From a virus, in the IMG/VR virus record IMGVR_UViG_3300044846_001670, positions 1 through 28,979 of that record: DNA of 28,979 nt; one strand, given 5' to 3'. Positions 7,752 through 15,176 of this stretch are shown in pieces (the stretch's first letter is position 1; the number at the start of each line of letters is the position of its first letter). The position numbers and the translations under genes are program-made. Under the pieces are notes generated by a model, which made no database searches, was not told the origin of the DNA, and worked only from the letters and a program-made list of their open reading frames with translations.

Positions 7752-8091
7752 CTGTTAAGTCGTTAAATTCAGGCTTTTCTCTGAGTATGTAGGCAATAAA
7801 CATAGCATTACATTGTATGTGTCCTATGTGGTGAATCAAAGACTCCTTATCGTGAGACTCACCTGACAACAAACTAAACGTATGTCTAAGCATGCTTTCA
7901 ACTACTTCGCTTACTGGCATTCCTTTTTTCCAATTCTCTCTGGCATATTTTTTTGCCCCAAACTCTAAGACTTCCACCATTGGCTCTAGAGACTTAAAAT
8001 CTACTAGAGACCAATGTGCTTTGCCTTTGTTAAAACGAAGTGCTTGTCCTCCTTCGTTAAAGTCTTCCATAGCAGGGAAATCATCCGTCAT
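7732..8091 (-). CDS. dATP/dGTP diphosphohydrolase-like protein (DUF5664 type, all-alpha NTP pyrophosphatase)
   Basis: The 119-residue protein carries the family pattern K-G-K-A-H-W-S-L-V-D then LEFGAKKYARENWKKG (43-58), then RHTFSLLSGESHDKES (69-84) and HHIGHIQCNAMFI (87-99). The acidic and His residues of the latter two helices are expected to bind metal. The family is annotated as hydrolysing dATP/dGTP to the monophosphate. No PurZ-like adenylosuccinate synthetase is in the window, so a link to modified purines is unsupported; nucleotide-pool control is more likely. It lies among nucleotide-metabolism genes. Substrate assignment is from family knowledge only. Confidence 0.72.
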   Translation of the reverse strand: MTDDFPAMEDFNEGGQALRFNKGKAHWSLVDFKSLEPMVEVLEFGAKKYARENWKKGMPVSEVVESMLRHTFSLLSGESHDKESLIHHIGHIQCNAMFIAYILREKPEFNDLTDEGKIQ

Positions 8092-8093
8092 GA

Positions 8094-8366
8094 TTAACGC
8101 ATTAAGGCTCCTGTAGTAGTTTTAGAAGGAGGCTGTAAGAAAACTGTTAGAATAACTCTTCCAAACTTCATAGGAAGTATGTCAGTAACTAATCCGAGAG
8201 TTCCATTACAATTAACGACAGACCCTATAGAGATTGTAATTTCTCCTTTGTCTCCTTTTTCGTCTCTGTAGGTAACTGAATTCTCACCATAGTAGTGGCT
8301 AATTCCAGGAAAGCCCACGGCTTCCACTTTGTCTGTTTCTGTTCTTGGTTCTATAATGTATAACAT
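8094..8366 (-). CDS. Hypothetical protein, 90 aa
   Basis: A small soluble protein with beta-rich composition; VTYRDEKGDKGEITISIGSV then NGTLGLVTDIL hints at a small barrel (SH3/KOW-like) fold, but this is weak. It sits 2 bases before the diphosphohydrolase gene start and 4 bases after the NinB-like gene, so it belongs to the same operon. No function can be assigned. Confidence 0.6.
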   Translation of the reverse strand: MLYIIEPRTETDKVEAVGFPGISHYYGENSVTYRDEKGDKGEITISIGSVVNCNGTLGLVTDILPMKFGRVILTVFLQPPSKTTTGALMR

Positions 8367-8370
8367 AATT

Positions 8371-8808
8371 TTAGGTTAGTTCTGGTACTTCCACTCCCAG
8401 TATTTCTCTTGCAAAGGTAATAACATCTTGGATAAACTTATGAACTTCTTCCTTCTTTCCCTTAGAAAGTGAGAGAGGAGTTTTGATGAATTGTCCCTGA
8501 AACATAATCTCTTCGTAGAAGTACTTGTCCTTAAGGAAAGTCACTACGTCTTCTTTGGTATATACTTCCCCTGTAAGCGATTCAAATCCTCCTCGGATAA
8601 TAGGTACTAGGGTACTATAAAAATAAGCCAACTGAGGGTTTGTTTTCTTTGAGTCAATTCGTGTGATACAAATTTCTACATCTACTTTTGGATCTTGTTT
8701 CATAAGTTCTCTAAAATAAGTCTGCATTAATTCTCTATCTCCCTTAAGATGAACTGTGCCATCTATGTTAAGGGATAGAGATGCAGGTATGTAAACTCTA
8801 TTTATCAT
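8371..8808 (-). CDS. NinB-like recombination protein
   Basis: A 145-residue protein. The central segment K-K-T-N-P-Q-L-A-Y-F-Y-S-T-L-V-P matches the R-S-x-P-Q-N-x-x-Y-(W/F) signature of NinB/Orf-like phage proteins, and the end (EEVHKFIQDVITFAREILG, then V-E-V-P-E) matches the usual C-terminal helix and I-P-x-P tail. NinB/Orf of lambda is a recombination mediator that works with single-stranded DNA and SSB; the same is inferred. NinG is encoded nearby, as in the lambda nin region. It overlaps the upstream gene's stop by 4 bases. The match is by pattern only and moderately sure. Confidence 0.5.
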   Translation of the reverse strand: MINRVYIPASLSLNIDGTVHLKGDRELMQTYFRELMKQDPKVDVEICITRIDSKKTNPQLAYFYSTLVPIIRGGFESLTGEVYTKEDVVTFLKDKYFYEEIMFQGQFIKTPLSLSKGKKEEVHKFIQDVITFAREILGVEVPELT

Positions 8809-9068
8809 AACTTATTGTTTGTTCTCTTTTCTATTTCTTCTAATAATAAGAATGCCAACTCTTCGTCTTCGTCAATCTGATTACTAACGTTTCTCTTTTC
8901 TAGATAACCATCTAAAAGCTTTATAAAGTAAGCGTTCTTTGCCTTAGCTTCGTTGATTGCTTTCTTTAAATCAGGATTGACGAACTCACGAATGAATTGG
9001 TATTGTGTGTTTACAGCTCTAGCTAGGAGATAAGTTCTCCTAACTTCTTTAATCTCTTCTTCTTTCAT
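8805..9068 (-). CDS. Hypothetical charged helical protein, 87 aa
   Basis: The start is placed at 9068 (MKEEEIKEVRRTYLL), where TGATG joins it to the polymerase stop; the frame is open further upstream to 9125 but that part lies inside the polymerase gene. The protein is highly charged, predicted helical, with EDEELAFLLLEEIEK near the C-terminus. No family is recognised. Translational coupling to the polymerase suggests a possible accessory role, but this is inference from position. Confidence 0.6.
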   Translation of the reverse strand: MKEEEIKEVRRTYLLARAVNTQYQFIREFVNPDLKKAINEAKAKNAYFIKLLDGYLEKRNVSNQIDEDEELAFLLLEEIEKRTNNKL

Positions 9069-11038
9069 CACTTTTTCCAAAATGGCGCTACACACGGATC
9101 TGCTTTTAGTTTTACTCTTTTGCAAAACTTAGCACCTGCATCTACCATTGATTTTTCTAATTGTTTTGCTGTTTCTTCTGCTATTTCTAGAGGAGTTTCT
9201 ACCAATATTTCATCGTGTATTATATTGACTATCAATACTTTGAACAATAAATTATTAGGTATTAAATACTTATTCCAGAAATACACACAAGCTAGTTTAG
9301 TAATTTCCGCAGATTCACCTTGTATAGGGTAATTAAGAGACATCCTTTCAATGTCACCTCTCTTTCTAAAGAATCTACTGACTTTCTCCTTCATTTGCCT
9401 AGCAGTAGGAGTGTCACTATTCTTCATAGATTTGTACCTATCCCAGAATTCTTTGGTTAATTCACCCTTAATCTGTGCAAACTCTTCGTAATAATCTACG
9501 TAAGATCTCTTACCTGTTACAGGAGAGATTAACACATAACCATTCTCAATACCGAACTTCTTAGTTTCATCAAAATAAGCCTTAAGTCCAGGGAAAGCTG
9601 CAAAGTATGCATCATAGATCTTTTGACCTTGCTCTACACTTAACCCTAGTTGGTCTGCTATACCAATACCTGAACCCCCGTAATTGATCGAAAAACCAGC
9701 AACCTTAGCTGATTGTCGCTTATCCTTGTGCTTCTTTTTGATGTCATCTAAGTCCATACCATCTAACTCAGGATACATCTTAGAGGCAATAAACGAATGC
9801 ATATCACCCAGATCATTATCGTAGAACTCAAGTAGGTTTTTATCTAAGCATTTGTTAACTAGTACAATCTGTTCTTGTCCTGTATAGTCACAACCTACTA
9901 GAGTATTTCCTTCTGATGCTACAAAGCAACTACGAGTCTCTTGGTCTGATGGAATGTTTTGAAAGTTAAAGTTCTTTACGTTACCTGATTTACCACCACT
10001 AGATAAGCGTCCTGTGTTCATCAACTGCTTAAACTGTGTATGTATTCTTCCGCTTACTGGATTGATCTGTTCTATCCAGTTGTAACCATAAGTTCCTATG
10101 TCTTTCTGTGCTTCTTTAAATGAAAGATAAGTTTTAATAATTGGATACTTAGTTGCAAACTTACCTAAGTGGTTTGCTTCTATTGTTTGTTTCTTAACTC
10201 CTTTCTCGACTACAGTTGTATCCACACCTATAGCTTCAAAGAATTCTACAACCTGTGAGGGTGAGTTCCAATTCACATTAATTTTGTTACCTGAAGAGAA
10301 CATGTCTAACTGAGTGTCTATAAATTTGGACATCTTGTTCTCTAGAATAAACTTATTAAGTGCTTCTACTGCCTCATCAGCTTGTATCTGCACTTTCTCA
10401 ATCTTCTTGGTCCATTGTTCTACGTCTAGTTTCATACCACAATACTCGATATATGCTAGTACTAGAACAAAGCGATTGTCCAATTGAATGGACACATCTG
10501 TACCTTCTGTAAACTGAGAGAAGTTTTGCTTTGACTTGATTTCGTGTAGGTATTTTACGTCATAGGCAGAATATTTAACAAACCCTTCGGTTAGTCTACC
10601 TGTAATGTTTGCTCGTTCCTCCTTACTAAGTGTTACTCCGCAATGACGTTGTACACAAGCAGCTAAAGAACATCTATGACTTTCTATACCCAAACGGGAT
10701 GTTTTCTCGCCTAAAAATGTATCATATACCCTAGTGGGTACAATTCTCTGATGATACAAGAATCTTAAGTCAAACTTAAAGTTATGACCTATGAGTTCCT
10801 TAATTTCTAATAAATTCTTGTACTCTTGGATGTCTATTGTAGATAGGTCTACAACATACTGGACTTCTCTATCTCCTAACTGCAGGGTATAAAACTTGCA
10901 AGTATATGGATCAAAGCCACTAGTCTCGGTATCGACACCAATAGAGTCTAACTTATCTAAGTAATCTAGGGAATCTTGTACGGAGCAGAGGGTTACATCA
11001 GGTAGGGAGATATCTTGTTTTGTTACCAGATAAATCAT
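9068..11038 (-). CDS. Family A DNA polymerase with 3'-5' exonuclease domain
   Basis: A 656-residue replicative polymerase of the Pol I/T7 family. The proofreading domain has Exo I VDTET (Asp36, Glu38), Exo II HNFKFD (Asn86, Asp90) and Exo III YSAYD (Tyr156, Asp160). The polymerase domain has motif A GCDYTGQEQ (Asp384; the usual DYSQIE is changed to DYTGQE), motif B RQSAKVAGFSINYG (441-454) and motif C IIHDE (Asp609). All catalytic carboxylates are present, so proofreading and synthesis should both be active. There is no 5'-3' exonuclease domain, as usual for phage versions. Neighbours are helicase, primase-like, SSB-like and NinG genes. Its start overlaps the NinG stop by 4 bases. Confidence 0.95.
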   Translation of the reverse strand: MIYLVTKQDISLPDVTLCSVQDSLDYLDKLDSIGVDTETSGFDPYTCKFYTLQLGDREVQYVVDLSTIDIQEYKNLLEIKELIGHNFKFDLRFLYHQRIVPTRVYDTFLGEKTSRLGIESHRCSLAACVQRHCGVTLSKEERANITGRLTEGFVKYSAYDVKYLHEIKSKQNFSQFTEGTDVSIQLDNRFVLVLAYIEYCGMKLDVEQWTKKIEKVQIQADEAVEALNKFILENKMSKFIDTQLDMFSSGNKINVNWNSPSQVVEFFEAIGVDTTVVEKGVKKQTIEANHLGKFATKYPIIKTYLSFKEAQKDIGTYGYNWIEQINPVSGRIHTQFKQLMNTGRLSSGGKSGNVKNFNFQNIPSDQETRSCFVASEGNTLVGCDYTGQEQIVLVNKCLDKNLLEFYDNDLGDMHSFIASKMYPELDGMDLDDIKKKHKDKRQSAKVAGFSINYGGSGIGIADQLGLSVEQGQKIYDAYFAAFPGLKAYFDETKKFGIENGYVLISPVTGKRSYVDYYEEFAQIKGELTKEFWDRYKSMKNSDTPTARQMKEKVSRFFRKRGDIERMSLNYPIQGESAEITKLACVYFWNKYLIPNNLLFKVLIVNIIHDEILVETPLEIAEETAKQLEKSMVDAGAKFCKRVKLKADPCVAPFWKK

Positions 11039-11679
11039 TTTAATAACGGTCCTACTATTTTGTTATAATCGTGTAATGCTTCACGGAGCTTCTGATACTT
11101 CTCAGTCTGAGTGTAGTTGCCTTGTTCAATATCTGTAAGACAAGTTCTGTACACATCGTAGATGAGTTTTCTATCATGGTTGCTTAGCTTAAGAATCTTG
11201 TTAGAGAGCTGAAGCATGTCTTCTGTAGTGTCTTCTCCCCATATCCTATTTAAAGACTTACCTAAGTTCCACACGTGGTGAGGAGTATATAGGTTACATT
11301 TAGGACAAGCAGGTAAAAGATTAGTCAAATGGTATCGTGTAGATACTTTGGTTCTCCCTACGAAGTGTGCACACTGAAGTCCTTTGGGGTCAAGTGTAAT
11401 CTCACAAGCATGGCACTTATTGATGTGTGCTCCTCTTACTAGCCAGGAAGTTATTTGGTCTAGTCTAGTTTGAGTAATAGTTTCTTGTTTGATCTTTCTC
11501 TTGATCTCCTTGCGGACTTTTTGCTTAGCTTTTTTCTCTTTTACTACACATGTAGCACACAATCTCTTAGTCTTGTTTGCTATTGCTTTAATCTTACCAC
11601 ACTCAGAGCAAGGCTTTTGCAAATCTTTCTCTTCAGGTAGTCCCTTTACGGGTATTTTCTTAGGTGTTCTCTTTAACAT
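11035..11679 (-). CDS. ninG: NinG (Rap)-like recombination protein with HNH-type zinc centres
   Basis: A 214-residue protein matching lambda NinG/Rap: an N-terminal zinc ribbon (Cys24, 27, 41, 44), a Lys-rich helical linker (KEKKAKQKVRKEIKRKIK), then CHAC (89-92), LQCAHFVGRTKVSTRYHLTN (101-120) and LLPACPKCN (121-129), typical of the HNH/Rap nuclease core, followed by YTPHHVWNLG. Rap is a Holliday-junction and D-loop endonuclease used in phage recombination. It is the first gene after a terminator and starts only 6 bases after a TATATTTG element, so it probably opens a transcription unit containing the polymerase. Confidence 0.88.
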   Translation of the reverse strand: MLKRTPKKIPVKGLPEEKDLQKPCSECGKIKAIANKTKRLCATCVVKEKKAKQKVRKEIKRKIKQETITQTRLDQITSWLVRGAHINKCHACEITLDPKGLQCAHFVGRTKVSTRYHLTNLLPACPKCNLYTPHHVWNLGKSLNRIWGEDTTEDMLQLSNKILKLSNHDRKLIYDVYRTCLTDIEQGNYTQTEKYQKLREALHDYNKIVGPLLK

Positions 11680-11685
11680 ACTTCA

Positions 11686-11693
11686 CAAATATA
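11686..11693 (-). promoter_or_regulatory. Candidate promoter -7 element (TATATTTG) for ninG-polymerase unit
   Basis: TATATTTG lies 6 bases upstream of the ninG ATG, and 19 bases further upstream is TTTT within the terminator T-tract, a near match to the -33 TTTG of Bacteroidetes promoters. The spacing to the ATG would give a very short or leaderless transcript. Confidence 0.5.
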
Positions 11694-11706
11694 ATCGAGA
11701 ACATGT

Positions 11707-11735
11707 AAAAAGAAAAGGGGATCTAATGACCCCCT
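11707..11735 (-). terminator. Rho-independent terminator after the DUF932 gene
   Basis: AGGGG pairs with CCCCT around a 10-base loop, followed on the minus strand by TTTTCTTTTT. It ends the unit that includes the DUF932 protein and precedes ninG. Confidence 0.65.
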
Positions 11736-11758
11736 AATCTTTTGGCATGCAACAGGTA

Positions 11759-12607
11759 TTACAAAGATACCAATTCTCTATGAACAGGAGTATAGGTTTC
11801 AGAAATTAATTCCAAACCTCTGTTGTTAATAGTATAAGCACTACCGTGGATAAGAGACTCACGCTTAGACTCCACACTCTTATGTGACATCATATAGTTA
11901 GTAAAGCGAGTAGTAGCGTTAAACAAAGCATAAGCAGTGTTACCATGTGTCTCGTACTCAGTAGTAATGGCCCTTCTAAAGTCGTGTACTCTGTTCTTAC
12001 CTCTTGAGTTAGCTACATCTCCTCCGATGATATTTAAGATAAAGTCATCTGAAACGGTCTCAGGTACGTTAATAGTACTCATATCAATCAACTTTTCAAT
12101 GAACTGCTCTTCTTGGGTGAGAGAGTTTTGGAGTTGAGAGATGATAAGACTTAGTCGACCATGTGAATTCTTGGTGTGTCTTACACGCTGAGAATCCCTT
12201 AGTGCCATGTAAAAGGTATTAGCACATACAACAGTTACGTTAGTGGCACCAAAGCCTATAGGAGAGCTTCCATCATGAGAAGTCAAAGCAGTTAAGTATC
12301 TTTTGTTAAAAGATCCTCCAATTTTTACATCTTGTAGGGGAAACTGGTAATAGACTTTCTGTCCTTCTCCAAGCATACCACCTCTTTCACCTGATATATT
12401 TACTCGGGCTGCTGCCTCAAGTAACATATCTAGGATTTCTTCGTTCTGTGTAGGAACATACTTGGCTCCTACAATACCTAAACATCTGTTGTTGTCTGTT
12501 CTAAAGACTCCAAATGCTGGTGTGGGTTCTCCATCAGGACCAAACAAGGCTTTCTTTTCTACTACCCAATTTGTTCTTGATGAGTTTAATAAATCTAGTT
12601 TATTCAT
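11759..12607 (-). CDS. DUF932-family phage/plasmid protein
   Basis: A 282-residue protein with the family pattern: LGIVGAKYVPTQNEEILDML (43-62), VYYQFPL, IGGSFNKRYLTALTSHDGSS and VTVVCANTFYMAL. DUF932 proteins are common in phages and plasmids and lack a settled biochemical function. It is intact and full length for the family. It is the last gene of the unit running from the SSB/primase region and is followed by a terminator. Its start overlaps the previous stop by 4 bases. Position suggests a DNA-metabolism or anti-host role, unproven. Confidence 0.78.
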   Translation of the reverse strand: MNKLDLLNSSRTNWVVEKKALFGPDGEPTPAFGVFRTDNNRCLGIVGAKYVPTQNEEILDMLLEAAARVNISGERGGMLGEGQKVYYQFPLQDVKIGGSFNKRYLTALTSHDGSSPIGFGATNVTVVCANTFYMALRDSQRVRHTKNSHGRLSLIISQLQNSLTQEEQFIEKLIDMSTINVPETVSDDFILNIIGGDVANSRGKNRVHDFRRAITTEYETHGNTAYALFNATTRFTNYMMSHKSVESKRESLIHGSAYTINNRGLELISETYTPVHRELVSL

Positions 12608-12801
12608 AGTTTGATTTTTTTAATTGATTCGATAAATTTTGTTAGTTCTCCTAGTTCTTTGACTCTTCCTTGGATCTCACAGTAATCGTATTCACTGCTC
12701 TGTTCCATTTCTCTTACTTCTTTGACTCTAGTAGTGATAAACTCTACTAGTTGTCCTTTTAGTTCTAAGTGCCCTAAGGCCTCATAGTCTTGCCAATTCA
12801 T
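12604..12801 (-). CDS. Small charged helical protein, 65 aa
   Basis: A short protein of alternating charged and hydrophobic residues (LKGQLVEFITTRVKEVREM; GRVKELGELTKFIESIKK), likely a helical hairpin or coiled coil. It overlaps the DUF932 start by 4 bases, so the two are probably translationally coupled. The leader is A-rich. No family recognised. Confidence 0.6.
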   Translation of the reverse strand: MNWQDYEALGHLELKGQLVEFITTRVKEVREMEQSSEYDYCEIQGRVKELGELTKFIESIKKIKL

Positions 12802-12807
12802 TTGTTT

Positions 12808-13509
12808 TTATTTTAAGTTTTCTAGCCATACAATATCATCTGGATTGCTGGCCATGAGGATTTGGTTAATTCTTGTAAAGTGATCACACTCCCACTCTCC
12901 TCCTTTGTATAGTGCGGAAGCAGGGTGAGATGCTGTTAATACGTGGTGAAATTTGTCATCAACTAAGTGAGCAAACTTTAAAGCGTCCTTACCCCAGAAA
13001 CAAAAGATTAAACCTGTAGTACTACTACTTAAAGTTTTAAGTACTTCTTCGGTAAACTGTTTCCAAGGCTCCAAGTGAGAACCTGACTTACCTTCTTCAA
13101 TAGTTAAGGCTGCATTTAGCATAAGAACTCCTTGCTTAGCCCATGATTCTATGTTCATATCTATGGGGAAGGAGAGTTCGTCTGGATAAATATCTTGTTT
13201 GATTCTATTGTACATAATCCTAAGAGAAGGAGGTATGTAGTCTCGGTTTCTAGGTGCAAAAGAAAGTCCACATGCTACTGGTTCACCCTTATGTTTGTTT
13301 GGATAAGGGTCCATACCTAGTATAACTACACGGACTTTCTGAAAGGGAGTTAAATTAAAAGCCCTGAAGACTTCATCCCTGTTAGGAAAGATTTGTTTAC
13401 TTGCTCTTTCCTTAGCGATGAAACCCCCAAGGCTTCTAAAATACGGACTCTCTATTGTTTCTCTTAAATGTTGATACCAATCGTCTGGTATATCAATTAG
13501 TTTTTTCAT
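12808..13509 (-). CDS. ung: Uracil-DNA glycosylase, family 1, with variant GMDPYP motif
   Basis: A 233-residue enzyme that removes uracil from DNA. The water-activating motif is GMDPYP (Asp67) instead of GQDPYH; poxvirus D4 has GIDPYP, so the change is compatible with activity. Other family features are present: GLSFA (81-85), VLMLNAALT (128-136, uracil-binding Asn132), FCFWGKDA (169-176) and HPASAL (195-200) for the H-P-S-P-L loop with the catalytic His195. The start overlaps the DnaA-like gene by 17 bases. A UDG beside dUMP metabolism fits removal of misincorporated uracil; a structural processivity role as for D4 is a possible alternative. Confidence 0.88.
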   Translation of the reverse strand: MKKLIDIPDDWYQHLRETIESPYFRSLGGFIAKERASKQIFPNRDEVFRAFNLTPFQKVRVVILGMDPYPNKHKGEPVACGLSFAPRNRDYIPPSLRIMYNRIKQDIYPDELSFPIDMNIESWAKQGVLMLNAALTIEEGKSGSHLEPWKQFTEEVLKTLSSSTTGLIFCFWGKDALKFAHLVDDKFHHVLTASHPASALYKGGEWECDHFTRINQILMASNPDDIVWLENLK

Positions 13510-14140
13510 TATTAATGTGCTCTAAAAACACTCCATTAACTAAGGTTCTTGACTTCTTACCCCAACCTGTTCTGTTTTCTACTAGAATAATGTTAGGATT
13601 TAAAGTAGTGTTAAGGAGTCCTGGGTATTCTTTCTCAATCTCGTTAAGAACTTTTACATACTGAGCCTTATAAGAGCTGACAGTGTCGTAAAAGTCTTTG
13701 TGTTTCTTAATAGAATGAATGATACTTGAGTGATCTTTAGATAAGAGGAATCCTATCTTAGACAATGTGTAATAGAACTGAAGTCTAAACACAGCTGCAA
13801 ACTGAAATCTTGCGTCTACTAATTCCCTTCCTCTACGTAGTCGTACAAAGTCTTCTACATTTACTTTGTGTACCCTACATATAATAGACATAATAGATTG
13901 CTCTAACTCATTAAACCTTTTAACGTTTACTTTGGTTTCTTGTGATTTTTGAAATGTAGCCAATCTCTTTGCTGCTGCTTCCTCTGGAGTTACAATCGTT
14001 ACATTCTTTGTGTAATACTTAGAATATTTACTCTTGCTTCTTGTTCTGTTCCAAACACCTTCTTGTACTAAGGATTCCACTTTTAAGTCCTTAAACGCTA
14101 ACGCTAAGGCTTCTTTTACAATATCGTGAACTGTTGGCAT
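13493..14140 (-). CDS. DnaA domain IV-like DNA-binding protein
   Basis: A 215-residue protein whose residues about 80-150 resemble the DnaA C-terminal DNA-binding domain: ICRVHKVNVEDF then RRGRELVDARFQFAAVFRL, LSKIGFLLSKDHSSIIHSI, where DHSS-I-I-H-S matches the DnaA signature D-H-(T/S)-T-V-x-H-A. No Walker motifs are present, so it is not a full DnaA. It probably binds DnaA-box-like DNA at an origin or as a regulator. The gene overlaps the primase-like gene start region by 25 bases and precedes ung. N- and C-terminal parts are basic and unassigned. Confidence 0.72.
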   Translation of the reverse strand: MPTVHDIVKEALALAFKDLKVESLVQEGVWNRTRSKSKYSKYYTKNVTIVTPEEAAAKRLATFQKSQETKVNVKRFNELEQSIMSIICRVHKVNVEDFVRLRRGRELVDARFQFAAVFRLQFYYTLSKIGFLLSKDHSSIIHSIKKHKDFYDTVSSYKAQYVKVLNEIEKEYPGLLNTTLNPNIILVENRTGWGKKSRTLVNGVFLEHINNEKTN

Positions 14141-15105
14141 ATTTCTATTAATTTTTCTTTTCCGTGTTCTTTATAAATGTCGCTTATGTCTTTACCTAAG
14201 CTTGCATGATGATACAATACTGGTATATCGTACATCTCTGATATCTTTTGTGCTCCTTCTATTCCTGCTCTATCTGCATCAAACCAAACATATATGGAAT
14301 CAAACCTAGCCCTAAGAAGCTCATAAGCGTTCTCTGAGATAGGAGTTGTTTCACTTCTAACAGCTACTGCATTAACTCCAATAGAATGTAAGGTCATTAC
14401 GTCTTTAGTTCCTTTAGTAATAATTAAGATACTTCCCTTATGTGGTAGCTGGGTGTAACCCTCAAGCATACCTCCAAAGAAGTTAGTTCTAAATTTTACT
14501 CTCTTATCTGCATAGGGACGATATAGTTTAAACTTATCTTTCTCTTTATACCGATAACAAGGATCAAAGTCGTTATTAATGTACCATATATTCTCTGCTA
14601 TCCAAGCCTTCTCTACTCTTCGTACATCATAGAATTTAAGAATCTTCTCTGTTACTCCAAACTGAGACCAGTATTCTAAATCTTTCTGATTGAACTTAGT
14701 TAGTTTTACTTTAATGGACGCAGGTTTTACTTCTGCTGGTTTAACTGTCTTAAGACTATCTATTTCTATTTTAAGTCCAAGCCTGTCTTCTAGGCTAAAG
14801 TTCTTAAGCTGGAAGTCTGACTCAATTTTATAAAGAATATCAGGATACTCATACCCTGTTCTCATTTGAGCTATGTCTATGCAGTTATAGTGGATTTTTT
14901 CTGTAGCGTAATCAATAAAGTAAAGGTTACCTCCTTGACTCCACTTAAAGAAACAGGTAGCATGCTTATCAGATCTGAAAGGATTCTTGTATTTATTCCT
15001 TAAGTCTATTTTTTCTCCGAAGTAAAAAGACATCAAGGCTTCTTGTCCTACAAGCTTGTACAGTGTTTGTACGTTAGGTCTGATTTCAATACTTGTTAAA
15101 TCCAT
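14116..15105 (-). CDS. DNA primase-like TOPRIM protein
   Basis: A 329-residue protein. The N-terminal NPFRSDKHATCFFKWS (41-56) followed by LYFIDYA resembles the degenerate zinc/N-terminal part of phage primases, but no CHC2 cysteine set is present. The TOPRIM domain spans about 226-310: ILIITKGTKDVMTLHSIG, then VWFDADRAGIEGA (Asp276, Asp278) and LGKDISDI. The usual first TOPRIM glutamate is Lys231, seen in some phage primase-like proteins as I recall. Likely role is RNA primer synthesis with the DnaB-like helicase, but the substitution leaves activity open. It follows a terminator after the SSB-like gene. Confidence 0.75.
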   Translation of the reverse strand: MDLTSIEIRPNVQTLYKLVGQEALMSFYFGEKIDLRNKYKNPFRSDKHATCFFKWSQGGNLYFIDYATEKIHYNCIDIAQMRTGYEYPDILYKIESDFQLKNFSLEDRLGLKIEIDSLKTVKPAEVKPASIKVKLTKFNQKDLEYWSQFGVTEKILKFYDVRRVEKAWIAENIWYINNDFDPCYRYKEKDKFKLYRPYADKRVKFRTNFFGGMLEGYTQLPHKGSILIITKGTKDVMTLHSIGVNAVAVRSETTPISENAYELLRARFDSIYVWFDADRAGIEGAQKISEMYDIPVLYHHASLGKDISDIYKEHGKEKLIEICQQFTIL

Positions 15106-15113
15106 AATAGGTT

Positions 15114-15142
15114 AATAAAAAAGGGGCTACAAATGTAACCCC
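15114..15142 (-). terminator. Rho-independent terminator between SSB-like and primase-like genes
   Basis: GGGG pairs with CCCC and TAC with GTA around an AAAT loop with one mismatch, followed on the minus strand by TTTTTTATT. Downstream genes are on the same strand, so it may attenuate rather than fully stop transcription. Confidence 0.65.
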
Positions 15143-15176
15143 CTTTTCTAAAAATAGAATAGAATATTAAAAAGAT

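Noticed and set aside
9069-9125. Longer start for the 87-aa protein
   Set aside because: The added residues lie inside the polymerase C-terminus; the TGATG junction at 9068 is the normal coupled start.
15129-15136. TACATTTG as promoter -7 for the primase-like gene
   Set aside because: It matches TAnnTTTG but lies within the terminator stem and loop, with no -33 element at the right distance, so the match is probably chance.
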